In this document: positions 17,583 to 28,788 of the stretch, piece by piece | How positions within the stretch are numbered: the first letter of the stretch is position 1 | Layout: the number at the start of each line of letters is the position of its first letter | Program-made: the position numbers and the translations under genes | The notes under the pieces: generated by a model | What the model was told of the DNA's origin: nothing | Databases searched by the model: none | What the model saw: only the letters and a program-made list of their open reading frames with translations | DNA from: Dietzia sp032248695 | GTDB lineage: Bacteria; Actinomycetota; Actinomycetes; Mycobacteriales; Mycobacteriaceae | Reading direction: 5' to 3' | NCBI RefSeq assembly: GCF_032248695.1 | Contig: NZ_JAVHXC010000006.1 | Location: forward strand, 190,801-254,800 | Length of the DNA: 64,000 bases

Positions 17583-18467
17583 TCAGCGGTAGTGGCGCAG
17601 CGCGCGGGCCTCGGCCACGCGGACGAGTGCGTCCGTGAGGATCCCGAGCAGTGCGTAGACGACGAGGCCGACGATGATCACGTCGATCCGGAAGTAGTCG
17701 CGGGCGTTCATGATGAGGTAGCCCAGGCCCGTGGTGGCGTTGAGCTGCTCGGCCACGATGAGGGTGAGCCAGGCGATGGCCAGCGACTGCCGGACCCCCA
17801 CCAGGACCTGCGGGGCGATCGACGGCAGGATCACCTCGGTGAGCCGCTGCCGCCGCGAGAACCCGAACACCGTGGCCATGTCCCGCAGCTTCGGGTCGAT
17901 CTGACGCAGGCCCGAGGCGGTGTTGAGGTAGATCGGGAAGACCACGCCGAGGGCGATGAGCAGGACCTTGGGCGCCTCCCCGATGCCGAACCAGAGGATG
18001 AACAGCGGGATCAGCCCGAGGTGGGGCAGGGCGCGCAGCATCTGCAGCGGCGGGTCGAGGATCGCGTCCGCGTAGCGGGACGTCCCCACGATCACGCCCA
18101 GGACGAGGCCCGCGACCGCACCCAGGGCGAGCCCCTGCGCGACCCGGACGCTCGAGACCGCCAGCGCGTCCACCAGCTCGCCCGACCGCAGGAGTTCGAT
18201 CGCCGATTCCGCGATGAGCTGCGGCGCCGGCAGGATCCGCTCGGGCAGGATCCCGGTGGCGCCGGCGATCTGCCAGACCACGATCAGCAGGATCGGGCTC
18301 AGCCACCGCAGCCACCAGAGCCCGCCCCGGGCTCGTCGTCGCCGTCCCCTTCCCCTCCCCGGCGCCGCAGGCGCGTCGGCGACAGCTGCCGGGACGCCCG
18401 GCGCGCCGGGGTCATGGCGGGTCGGCGCCCCCGCGGTCGGGGTGGGTGGGGTCACGATCGTGCTCAT
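17583..18467 (-). CDS. ssuC: Sulfonate ABC transporter permease (SsuC-like)
   Basis: This is the membrane subunit of the sulfonate importer. After a Pro/Ala/Arg-rich cytosolic N-terminus of about 50 residues, six hydrophobic segments follow. The EAA-type loop lies in ATVFGFSRRQRLTEVILPSIAPQVL (about residues 180-204), preceded by LGVVFPIYLNTASGLRQID, diagnostic for SsuC/TauC. The ATG at 18467 fits the operon; ssuD ends 22 nt upstream. The Arg-rich RGRGRRRRARG before the first helix is consistent with inside-positive topology. Confidence 0.92.
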   Translation of the reverse strand: MSTIVTPPTPTAGAPTRHDPGAPGVPAAVADAPAAPGRGRGRRRRARGGLWWLRWLSPILLIVVWQIAGATGILPERILPAPQLIAESAIELLRSGELVDALAVSSVRVAQGLALGAVAGLVLGVIVGTSRYADAILDPPLQMLRALPHLGLIPLFILWFGIGEAPKVLLIALGVVFPIYLNTASGLRQIDPKLRDMATVFGFSRRQRLTEVILPSIAPQVLVGVRQSLAIAWLTLIVAEQLNATTGLGYLIMNARDYFRIDVIIVGLVVYALLGILTDALVRVAEARALRHYR

Positions 18468-18489
18468 CGCGCTGTTCTCCTGGTGTGGG

Positions 18490-19716
18490 TCACCCGCCGA
18501 TGGAGGCGGGTACCCGGGTCGGGGTGGTGGACGGTGACGACGACGAGGTGGGGCCCGCGAACGGCACGGAGGCCGTGGACTCAGTGGGCGTATCAGGCGT
18601 CCACAGGCCACGTCGGGCGAGCTCGGGCAGGACCCCCTCGCCGAACGAGTACGTCTCCTCGAGGTGCGGGTACCCGGACAGGACGAAGTGGCTCAGCCCC
18701 AGCTGCGCGTACTCGGCGATCCGGTCGGCCACCTCCTCGTGGGAGCCGACGAGCGCCGTACCGGCGCCGCCTCGTACCAGCCCGACCCCGGCCCAGAGGT
18801 TGGGGTAGATCTCCAGCGAATCCGTCCGGCCGCCGTGGAGGTCGAGCATGCGCCGCTGCCCCTCGGACTCGGACGAGGCAAGCGAGGCCTGGACCCGGGC
18901 GACGTCGGCGGGATCGATCCCCGCGAGCAGGCGCTCGGCCTCCGCCCAGGCCTGCTCGGAGGTGTCGCGCGAGATGACGTGCAGCCGGATGCCGTAGTCG
19001 AGCTCCCGCCCCTGCCCGGCCGCGGCCGCTCGCACGCGGTCGAGCTTCTCCGCCACCGCCGCAGGGGGCTCCCCCCACGTCAGGTAGGTGTCGGCGTGGC
19101 GGGCGGCGACACGGATCCCCGCCGCGGAGGAGCCGCCGAAGAAGATGGGCGGGGACACCTCGGGGCGGCGTCCGAGCACGGCGTTCTCCACGGCGAGATG
19201 CTCGCCCGAGAACGTGACCGGGTCCGGTGACCCCCAGAGCCGGCGGGTCACCTCGAGGAACTCGTCGGCCCGGGCGTAGCGGGCCTCCTTGTCGAGGAAG
19301 TCCCCGTAGGCGCGCTGTTCGGCGGACTCGCCACCCGTGACCACGTTGAGAAGCAGGCGACCGTGGGTCTGCCACTGGAAGGTCGTCGCCATCTGCGCGG
19401 CGAGGGTCGGGCTCATCAGCCCCGGCCGCAGGGCCACGAGGAACTTGATGCGCTCACTCGACTCCGCCAACAGGGCGGAGGTCAACAGGGCGTCCTCGCA
19501 CCAGGCGCCGGTCGGGGTGAGCAGCGACTCGAAGCCGTTGTGCTCCGCGGCCGCGACGATCTGCCGCAGGTACGGCAGCGTCGCCGGGCGGTCCCCCGAC
19601 ATGAACGTGCCGTGGCCGCCCGCGACGAGGTTGCGCGAGTCCCCGTAGGTGGGAAGGAACCAGTGGAAGTGGAGATCCCCGCTCGCGGTGGTCGGCTGGG
19701 ACTGCTGGGTGGTCAC
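18490..19716 (-). CDS. ssuD: FMNH2-dependent alkanesulfonate monooxygenase (SsuD-like, LLM flavin family)
   Basis: This two-component flavin monooxygenase cleaves the C-S bond of alkanesulfonates to sulfite plus aldehyde, using reduced FMN. Family blocks are FHWFLPTYGDSR, SLLTPTGAWCEDA, KFLVALRPG, GRLLLNVVTGGE and LSGYPHLEETYSFGEGVLP. GTG 19716 is chosen for its GAGGAG site 7 nt upstream over in-frame ATGs at 19755 and 19812. The last 30 or so residues are an unusual Ser/Thr/Pro-rich tail after the normal family end. It is the first gene of the operon controlled from the operator at 19821-19836. Confidence 0.92.
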   Translation of the reverse strand: MTTQQSQPTTASGDLHFHWFLPTYGDSRNLVAGGHGTFMSGDRPATLPYLRQIVAAAEHNGFESLLTPTGAWCEDALLTSALLAESSERIKFLVALRPGLMSPTLAAQMATTFQWQTHGRLLLNVVTGGESAEQRAYGDFLDKEARYARADEFLEVTRRLWGSPDPVTFSGEHLAVENAVLGRRPEVSPPIFFGGSSAAGIRVAARHADTYLTWGEPPAAVAEKLDRVRAAAAGQGRELDYGIRLHVISRDTSEQAWAEAERLLAGIDPADVARVQASLASSESEGQRRMLDLHGGRTDSLEIYPNLWAGVGLVRGGAGTALVGSHEEVADRIAEYAQLGLSHFVLSGYPHLEETYSFGEGVLPELARRGLWTPDTPTESTASVPFAGPTSSSSPSTTPTRVPASIGG

Positions 19717-19820
19717 GGGTGACTCCTCGGCATCGGGTGGGTCGGACCGGCCCATCCTCAGGGCGCGGATCGCCGGCTCGCCAGAATTCCGTCCACCGTG
19801 ATCGAAACCCATAAACCAAG

Positions 19821-19836
19821 TAGACAGATCGGTCTA
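19821..19836. promoter_or_regulatory. McbR-type sulfur-regulon operator (TAGAC-N6-GTCTA), ssu locus
   Basis: TAGACAGATCGGTCTA is a perfect match to the TAGAC-N6-GTCTA site of the TetR-family sulfur repressor McbR of Corynebacterium glutamicum. It lies between ssuD and the divergent ROK regulator, 10 bp upstream of the latter's TACCGT hexamer (19847-19852), where it would cover the -35 region. Confidence 0.75.
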
Positions 19837-19858
19837 TGGTTTGTGCTACCGTGTGCGC

Positions 19859-21034
19859 ATGAGACCCGAGGCAACTGCACCTGACCTGCGCATCTCCGAC
19901 GTGAGCTCCGCCCGGGTCATGCGTGCGATCCGGTTCCGCGGGCCCGTGTCGAGGCCCGAGATCGCATCCACGACAGGCCTGTCGGTCGCCACCGTCGGGC
20001 GGGCGACCTCGGCCCTGCTCTCCGCGGGGGTCATCCGCGAGCGTCCCGAACTGATGCACGACGGCTCGGTGGGACGCCCCAGCGTCCCCCTCGAGATCGA
20101 TCCGTCCGGGCCGGTGACCGTGGCCGTCCACATCGGCCTGCTCCGCAGCGTCGTCGCCGTCTGCGACCTCGGGTGCCGGATCCTGTCCGAGCACTCCGTC
20201 CCCACCCCCGGCCGGGACCCCGAGGAGATCGTCGACGTCCTCACGGCCGCCGCCTTCCGCCTCCTGGACGGCCATCGCGACCGCACGCTGGTGTGGGGCG
20301 GGGTGGCCACCGCGGCCCGGCTCACCGGCCCCGGCCGCATCGACCACGATCTGCTGGGCTGGACGGACGTGCCCGTCACGGACCTGTTCGCCGACCGCCT
20401 GGGCGTGCCGTTCTCGGTGGCGCCGCACGTCGAGGCCATGGCGGCCGCCGAGCTGCTCGTCGGCCACGAGACCCACCGCGGCACGACGCTCGTCGTCTAC
20501 GGCCGTGAGCACCTGGGGTCCGCGCTGGTGATCGACGGGGCCGTCCACCAGCCCCGCGCGGGCTCGCCGGATCTCGCACACCTGCCCGTCGGCCCCACCA
20601 CGTACCTCGACGACCGGGGTGCCGGCCTGCTCGACGTGGTGAGCGACTCCGCCCTGGTGCGGGCGGCCGCGCTCCACGGGATCTCCGTGTCGACCGTCGC
20701 GGAGCTCGCCGCGAGGGCACGACACGACGCCGCGGCGGAGGCCATCCTGGTCGAACGCGCCACCGTCCTCGGCGGGCTCGTCGGCATCGTCTCGGCGATC
20801 ACCCGCCCCGACTCGGTCGTCCTGTGCGGCCAGGCGTTCACCGATCACCCGAGGTACCTGGCCCCTCTCATGAGGGCGACCCGCGAGACGCGGCTCTCCG
20901 GCGGACTGCCGGATCTGCGGGTGTCGACCGCCGGCAACCGCATCCAGCAGTTCGCCGCGATGGCCGTGGCCCTGGACGCCATCTGCGCGGACCCGACCTC
21001 CTTGTTGACGGAGCGCCTCTGCACGGCCTCCTGA
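19859..21034 (+). CDS. ssuR: ROK-family transcriptional regulator (SsuR-like)
   Basis: The protein has an N-terminal winged helix (residues about 20-75: MRAIRFRGPVSRPEIASTTG and LSVATVGRATSALLSAGVI) fused to a ROK sugar-kinase-like domain without obvious catalytic motifs. Divergent orientation from ssuDCBA matches C. glutamicum SsuR, a ROK-type activator of sulfonate genes. ATG 19859 follows TACCGT by 6 nt, consistent with a leaderless mRNA; TTG 19841 would add six residues. The sulfur role is inferred from context. Confidence 0.8.
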   Translation: MRPEATAPDLRISDVSSARVMRAIRFRGPVSRPEIASTTGLSVATVGRATSALLSAGVIRERPELMHDGSVGRPSVPLEIDPSGPVTVAVHIGLLRSVVAVCDLGCRILSEHSVPTPGRDPEEIVDVLTAAAFRLLDGHRDRTLVWGGVATAARLTGPGRIDHDLLGWTDVPVTDLFADRLGVPFSVAPHVEAMAAAELLVGHETHRGTTLVVYGREHLGSALVIDGAVHQPRAGSPDLAHLPVGPTTYLDDRGAGLLDVVSDSALVRAAALHGISVSTVAELAARARHDAAAEAILVERATVLGGLVGIVSAITRPDSVVLCGQAFTDHPRYLAPLMRATRETRLSGGLPDLRVSTAGNRIQQFAAMAVALDAICADPTSLLTERLCTAS

Positions 21035-21132
21035 CCGGCCCCACCCGTCGACGCGCCGCCGCCGCGTACGGCATTCCCCTCACCACGAGCGGAACAGTCG
21101 ACACCCGGACCACCCGAAAGCAGACTGCTCGC

Positions 21133-21657
21133 ATGTCAGAACACCACTCGCTGTCCGTGTCCCAGGCCTCCGCCTCCAGGGAGGTCCACCGCCGTGCGAT
21201 GCGGATGCATCCCGCCGGCGTCACCGTCATCACCCTCGACGGTCCGGAGGGCCCGGTCGGCTTCACCGCGTCCTCGCCGTCGAGCCTGTCGGCCGAGCCG
21301 GCGCTGCTGAGCTTCAACGTGGGGATCTCCTCGTCGAGCCTGGGCGCCGTGCTCGAGGCCCGGACCGCCGTCATCCACCTCCTCGGCGAGGACGACCAGC
21401 CGCTCGCGCTGAGGTTCGCGGGCCCGTCGCACCGGCGCTTCGCCGACTCGGCCCTGTGGACCCGCGCGGAGACGGGCGAGCCGCTTCTCCACGGTGGTCG
21501 GGCGCGACTGCGCGTGGCGCTGGACCGCCTCATCCCGGCCGGGGACCACGTCCTCGTGATCGCCCGGCTGCTCGACGCCTGGTTCGACGACGCCCCCTCG
21601 GACCCGCTCGTCATCGTCGACGGAGCCCTGCGACCGATCCCCGGGCACGACGACTGA
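21133..21657 (+). CDS. Flavin reductase domain protein, probable FMNH2 supplier for SsuD
   Basis: The 174-residue protein has the flavin-reductase-like fold. The landmarks are HPAGVTVITLDG, GFTASSPSSLSAEPALLSFNVG and AVIHLLGEDDQPLALRFAG. Such proteins reduce FMN with NAD(P)H for two-component monooxygenases. It follows the ROK regulator by 98 nt on the same strand and probably supplies reduced FMN to SsuD, though its sequence class (HpaC/DIM6-like) differs from E. coli SsuE. Confidence 0.85.
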   Translation: MSEHHSLSVSQASASREVHRRAMRMHPAGVTVITLDGPEGPVGFTASSPSSLSAEPALLSFNVGISSSSLGAVLEARTAVIHLLGEDDQPLALRFAGPSHRRFADSALWTRAETGEPLLHGGRARLRVALDRLIPAGDHVLVIARLLDAWFDDAPSDPLVIVDGALRPIPGHDD

Positions 21658-21700
21658 CCCGCGGCTCGCGGGGACCGGTTCCCACCCCGCACACCGGAAC

Positions 21701-21740
21701 GACGAGAGGGCCCCCGCCGTGTGGCGGGGGCCCTCTCGTC
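21701..21740. terminator. Strong bidirectional hairpin terminator
   Basis: A perfect 18-bp stem (GACGAGAGGGCCCCCGCC and its complement) with a GTGT loop lies between the convergent flavin reductase and clpC genes. It lacks a T-tract. Confidence 0.85.
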
Positions 21741-21760
21741 GGTCAGCCGCGGGGGTCGGC

Positions 21761-24415
<2,655 letters not shown>

Positions 24416-24547
24416 CGTGCTACCTCACATTCCTCGGGTTTTCACCACTGTAGTGGCCCGGTCTGACGACCGGAGCCACAGGAGTGGCAGTCGGCCCGTC
24501 ATGACTGTGCAACGCGGCAGGTCGGGGAATCATTGCCGATCCGTGTA

Positions 24548-24558
24548 CGCCGTCAGCG
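24548..24558 (-). promoter_or_regulatory. Putative ClgR box upstream of clpC
   Basis: On the minus strand the 11-mer CGCTGACGGCG fits the ClgR core CGCYNANRGCG exactly, followed by TAC as the consensus WWS end. ClgR activates clp genes in corynebacteria, streptomycetes and mycobacteria. The site lies in the 189-bp divergent region, 133 bp from the clpC start and 46 bp from hrpB. Confidence 0.6.
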
Positions 24559-24604
24559 AACGCCCCCGCGGAGGCCGGTTCCACGGGCATCTAGGGTCGT
24601 CGCC

Positions 24605-27322
24605 ATGGTGCACACGAGCGGCGACGGGGGCGCGGCGGCCGCCTTCGACCTCGCCCGGATCGGCCGCGGACTGCCGTTCGCGCAGGCCCTGCCCGCGCTG
24701 CGCGAGGCCCTCGCCGCGGCCGGGGCCGCGGTGGTGCAGGCCCCGCCCGGCACCGGCAAGACGACGCTGGTGCCGCCCGCCGTCGCCGTGGCCGACGGCG
24801 TGTCGGGACGCGTGGTCGTCACCCAGCCGCGTCGCGTCGCCGCCCGCTCCGCCGCGCGGCGACTGGCCACCCTGACGGGCACGCCCGTCGGGGAGGTGGT
24901 CGGATACTCGGTGCGGGGCGATTCCCGGGTCGGTCGGGACACACGCGTCGAGTTCGTGACGCCGGGTGTGCTCGTGCGGCGGCTGATCGCCGACCCGGAC
25001 CTGCCGGGGGTCGGGGCGGTGGTGCTCGACGAGGTCCACGAACGTGACGTGGAGTCCGATCTGGCGTTCGCGCTGCTGTGCGAGCTCCGCGAGCTGCGCG
25101 ACGACCTTCCGGTGGTGGCGATGTCGGCGACCGTCGAGGCCGGGCGGTTCGCGCGGCTGCTGGGCGGGGCCGGAGCGGGCGCGGGCACGGGCGGCGACCC
25201 GGCCGCCCCGGTCGTCGACGTCCCGGCGGTGCTGCATCCTCTGGAGATCCGGTACGCGCCGCCGCCCGTGGCCCGCCTGGACGCACGGGGGGTCACCGAC
25301 GGCCTCCTCGAGCACGTGGCCGACGTGACGGCGGAGGAGGTGCGGGCCTCGGGGGTCGACGCGCTGGTGTTCCTGCCGGGCGTGCGCGAGATCGAGAAGG
25401 TCGTGCGCGCGCTGTCCGCCCGACTCGGCGGGGCCGCCGAGGTGCTGCCGCTGCACGGCGGCCTGGAGCCGGCCGCTCAGGACCGCGCGGTCTCGGGCCG
25501 TGCGGGCGGCTCGGGCGGGGCGCCGGGATCGGGCGGCGGGACGCGGCCGAGGATCGTCGTGTCGACGGACCTGGCGGAGTCCTCGCTCACCGTGCCGGGG
25601 GTCCGGCTGGTCGTGGACGCGTGCCTGAGCAGGGAGCCCCGGCGGGACACCGCGCGGGACATGACGGGCCTGGTGACGGTGTCGGCGTCGCGGGACTCGT
25701 GCGTCCAGCGCGCGGGCCGCGCCGCCCGCCTGGGGCCGGGGCGCGCGGTGCGCTGCCTGACCGAGCAGGAGTACGCCGATCTGCCCGCGCACCGCACGGC
25801 CGCGATCGCGACGTCGGACCTGACGACGTTCACCCTCGACGTGGCGTGTTGGGGCGCGCCGCGCGGTGAGGGCCTGGCACTGCCGGACCCGCCGCCGGCC
25901 GGGGAGCTCGCCCGCGCGGAGGCGGCGTTGCGCGGACTCGGGGCGCTCGACGCCGACGGTCGCGCCACGCGGCGGGGGCGCGACCTCGCGCGCGTGCCCG
26001 CCGACCCGCGGCACGCGCGGGCGTTGCTCGACGGCGCCGACCTGCTGAGAGACGCCGGCCCGCCGGGCGAGGCCGGCGCGCCGGGCGCCACCGGGGCGCG
26101 GGTGGCGGCCGAGGTGGTCGCGCTGCTCGCGTCGGGCCGGCGCTCCCCCGGCGGCGATCTGGTGGCGGACCTGCGTGCGCTGCGGGCGGGCCGGGCGCCG
26201 GAGGCCGCGGCGTGGGCGCGGGAGGCGGCGCGCCTGGAGCGGCTCGCCCGGGGCGGGTCCCGGCGCCAGGGCCCCGGCTCGGGTGGTCCCGGTGACGGGG
26301 CTCCCGGCCGCCGGGTGGCGGGGTCGGCCGGGGTGCCGTGGGACGAGGCGGTGGGGATGATCGTCGCCCTCGCGCACCCGGATCGCGTCGCACGCCGCCG
26401 CGGCGAGCAGTACACGTTGGCCTCCGGCACGGGCGCGGTGCTCCCGCCCGGCTCCGCGCTCGCCGGGCACGAGTGGCTCGCGGTGGCGGAGGTCGGGCGC
26501 GTGTCCGGGCGGGCGGCCGGGCAGGCCGGCGCGGTCATCCGCGCCGCCGCCGCGCTGGACCGACCGGGCGCGGAACGGGCGGCGTCCCACCTGGTCGACG
26601 ACGACGAGACCGCCGTCTTCGACGGGGGTGCGGTGAGCGGGCGGCGCGTCCGACGGCTCGGGGCGATCCCGCTGTCCTCGACGGCGGTGCGCCCCTCCCC
26701 CGCGGCCGCCCGGGAGGCGGTGGCGGCCGCGCTCCGGGCCGGCGGGTTCGCCGCGCTGGGCCCCGGTGACGACGCCGTCCGCCTGTGGTGCCGCCTCGGC
26801 CTGGTCCACCGGGAACTCGGTGAGCCGTGGCCGGAGGTGACCGCCGACGGGCTCGTCGCGCGGCTGGACGACTGGCTCGCCCCCGAGATCGACGCCCTCG
26901 CCCACGGCTCCCGCCTGGCGGGACGGGACCTCGGCCCGGCCCTACGGCGTCTGCTCCCGTGGCCCGAGGCCGGTCGGTTCGACGAGCTCGCGCCCGACCG
27001 CCTGGAGGTGCCCTCGTCGTCGTCGTACCGCGTCGACTACCCCGCGGTGGGGTCCGACGACCCGCCGGTGCTGGCGGTCAAGCTGCAGGAGTGCTTCGGC
27101 TGGACCACCTCGCCCCGGATCTGCGACGGTCGCGTGCCCGTGACGGTGCACCTGCTCTCCCCCGCCGGGCGGCCGCTCGCGGTGACGCGGGACCTCGGGT
27201 TCTTCTGGCGCGAGGCCTATCCCGGCGTGCGGGCCGAGATGCGTGGCCGCTATCCCCGGCACCCGTGGCCCGAGGACCCCATGACGGCCGAGCCGACCCG
27301 GCGCACCAACCGGCGCCGCTGA
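24605..27322 (+). CDS. hrpB: ATP-dependent DEAH-type helicase HrpB
   Basis: This superfamily 2 helicase has Walker A APPGTGKTT at residues 46-54, DEVH at 142-145, motif III MSATVEA, and the later QRAGRAARLGPG motif VI. A helicase-associated region and the HrpB C-terminal domain (YRVDYPAVGSDDPPVLAVKLQECFG, here residues about 805-830) complete the family architecture. The 905 residues include low-complexity Gly/Ala inserts. Its cellular role is poorly known. ATG 24605 is 7 nt after TAGGGT (24592-24597), consistent with a leaderless mRNA. It occupies the clpC-lysS interval where mycobacteria carry lsr2. Confidence 0.93.
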   Translation: MVHTSGDGGAAAAFDLARIGRGLPFAQALPALREALAAAGAAVVQAPPGTGKTTLVPPAVAVADGVSGRVVVTQPRRVAARSAARRLATLTGTPVGEVVGYSVRGDSRVGRDTRVEFVTPGVLVRRLIADPDLPGVGAVVLDEVHERDVESDLAFALLCELRELRDDLPVVAMSATVEAGRFARLLGGAGAGAGTGGDPAAPVVDVPAVLHPLEIRYAPPPVARLDARGVTDGLLEHVADVTAEEVRASGVDALVFLPGVREIEKVVRALSARLGGAAEVLPLHGGLEPAAQDRAVSGRAGGSGGAPGSGGGTRPRIVVSTDLAESSLTVPGVRLVVDACLSREPRRDTARDMTGLVTVSASRDSCVQRAGRAARLGPGRAVRCLTEQEYADLPAHRTAAIATSDLTTFTLDVACWGAPRGEGLALPDPPPAGELARAEAALRGLGALDADGRATRRGRDLARVPADPRHARALLDGADLLRDAGPPGEAGAPGATGARVAAEVVALLASGRRSPGGDLVADLRALRAGRAPEAAAWAREAARLERLARGGSRRQGPGSGGPGDGAPGRRVAGSAGVPWDEAVGMIVALAHPDRVARRRGEQYTLASGTGAVLPPGSALAGHEWLAVAEVGRVSGRAAGQAGAVIRAAAALDRPGAERAASHLVDDDETAVFDGGAVSGRRVRRLGAIPLSSTAVRPSPAAAREAVAAALRAGGFAALGPGDDAVRLWCRLGLVHRELGEPWPEVTADGLVARLDDWLAPEIDALAHGSRLAGRDLGPALRRLLPWPEAGRFDELAPDRLEVPSSSSYRVDYPAVGSDDPPVLAVKLQECFGWTTSPRICDGRVPVTVHLLSPAGRPLAVTRDLGFFWREAYPGVRAEMRGRYPRHPWPEDPMTAEPTRRTNRRR

Positions 27323-27439
27323 CCCGGGCCGCGGCCCCCGGACCGGGGACGCCGCGGCGCGACGGTGGCCATACTGCGGCTTCTCGCCTACGCTGTGATG
27401 GGCATCACATGCGCGTTCCTCGCCGAAAGGGTGATCCCA

Positions 27440-27994
27440 GTGACCGCGTACACGCCCCCCTCCCCGCACCGCTCCCCCCTGCCGACCCGGACCCCGTCGC
27501 GGACGAAGGTCATCCCGCACGTCCGGAACCGGATCGGGGCCCTCATCGCCGTCGCCGGTCTCGGCCTCGCCCTGATCAGCCTCTATCTGCCCTGGTTGAG
27601 CACGGCCGGCGGTGACCAGATCACGGCGCTGGGCATCACGGAGATCATCGACGTGCGCAGCGTCGCCCCCGTGCTCTTCCTGGGCCTGGTCGTCCTGCTG
27701 TTCCTCGTGGGGGTCTCGGCCGTGACCCGCCTCGGCGCGTTCGCCGCCGCGGGCGCCATCGTCGCGCTGGTCGTGCTGGCCGGCCACCTCGCCTTCGTGT
27801 GGACGCTCCTGTCCTCCACCGGTAGCGACGAACCGACCCTGTCCGGCCTGCCCACCGGCGCGTCCGTGACGTTCGGCCCGTGGGTCGCGGCGCTCGGGTT
27901 CATCCTCGTCACGGCCGGATCGGCCTGGGCCGCGCGGGCGGCGGACTACGTCTTCCCCGACGTCCACTCCCCGCTCGCCCACGGGGACGGATGA
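27440..27994 (+). CDS. Hypothetical four-helix membrane protein
   Basis: The protein has 184 residues with four hydrophobic segments at about 31-50, 75-95, 102-122 and 145-165. The second is preceded by a loop rich in small residues (WLSTAGGDQITALG). I do not recognise the family; similar actinobacterial proteins are uncharacterised. The GTG at 27440 has GAAAGG about 9 nt upstream; a GTG at 27365 in the same frame would add an extra N-terminal helix. The stop overlaps the next ATG (ATGA), so it is co-translated with the L,D-transpeptidase-like gene. Confidence 0.65.
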   Translation: MTAYTPPSPHRSPLPTRTPSRTKVIPHVRNRIGALIAVAGLGLALISLYLPWLSTAGGDQITALGITEIIDVRSVAPVLFLGLVVLLFLVGVSAVTRLGAFAAAGAIVALVVLAGHLAFVWTLLSSTGSDEPTLSGLPTGASVTFGPWVAALGFILVTAGSAWAARAADYVFPDVHSPLAHGDG

Positions 27995-28710
27995 GCCACC
28001 GCCGCCCCGGCCGGGCACCGCTGGCGGTTCTCGCCGCCGCGGGCCTCCTCGGCGCGGGGGCGGCGGGGGTCGTCACCGGTGCGACGTCCGACCCGGCACC
28101 GTCGGCCGGGGTCCGCCCGGCCGGCGTCACCGTGTCGGAGGCCCCGCCCCGACCCGTGACGGTCGACGAGCAACTGGTGCGCTCCGTGGCCCGGCAGGTC
28201 CTGCTGGAACAGGACCGGGACCCCGCCCTGACCGACGTCGACCTCATCGCCCGCGACGTCCTCGCGGCCGCGCCCCCCGATCCCGCCGCGGCGGACCTCC
28301 TCACGCGACAGAGCCTCCTGGGCGTCGGCCCCGGACCCCCGGCGGCGCCCGACACCCCCGCGCCGCCGCAGTGCCCGCCCACAGCGCGGGCGTGCGTCGA
28401 CGTGGACGGCAAGCGCGCCTGGATGCTCGACGGCGGCCGCGTCACCTACGGGCCCGTCCCCGTCACCACAGGCAAGCCCGGGTACGAGACCACCCGTGGC
28501 GCGCACCGCATCCTGCGGCACGTCCGGCACGACCACAGCCGCCTCTTCGACTCCCCCATGCCGTATTCGACGTACTTCACCGTCGGGGGCATGGCCTTCC
28601 ACCAGGGCCGCCTCGACGAACCCTCGCACGGCTGCGTCCACCTCGGCCGTGAGGCGGCCGCGCACTTCTTCGCACACCTCGAGGTGGGCGACGAGATCGT
28701 CGCGTTCTGA
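27991..28710 (+). CDS. Secreted L,D-transpeptidase (YkuD domain)
   Basis: This is a predicted exported enzyme that makes 3-3 peptidoglycan cross-links or anchors proteins. The N-terminus has a basic start and a hydrophobic segment (residues about 10-28). A Pro-rich linker leads to the YkuD domain (about 130-239), with FHQGRLDEPSHGCVHLGREAA containing the catalytic Ser-His-Gly-Cys motif, here split in quotation as SHGC and VHL. The protein is small for mycobacterial Ldt enzymes, lacking Ig-like domains, and resembles the short secreted class. Cys in PPQCPPTARACVD might form a disulfide. Confidence 0.85.
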   Translation: MSHRRPGRAPLAVLAAAGLLGAGAAGVVTGATSDPAPSAGVRPAGVTVSEAPPRPVTVDEQLVRSVARQVLLEQDRDPALTDVDLIARDVLAAAPPDPAAADLLTRQSLLGVGPGPPAAPDTPAPPQCPPTARACVDVDGKRAWMLDGGRVTYGPVPVTTGKPGYETTRGAHRILRHVRHDHSRLFDSPMPYSTYFTVGGMAFHQGRLDEPSHGCVHLGREAAAHFFAHLEVGDEIVAF

Positions 28711-28788
28711 CCCCGGCGCCGGCCGGCCCGGCGGGCGTGACGAACCCGTGTCTGGTCCCGGCGGCCCGGCCGGTCTAGCGTCGTGGAC

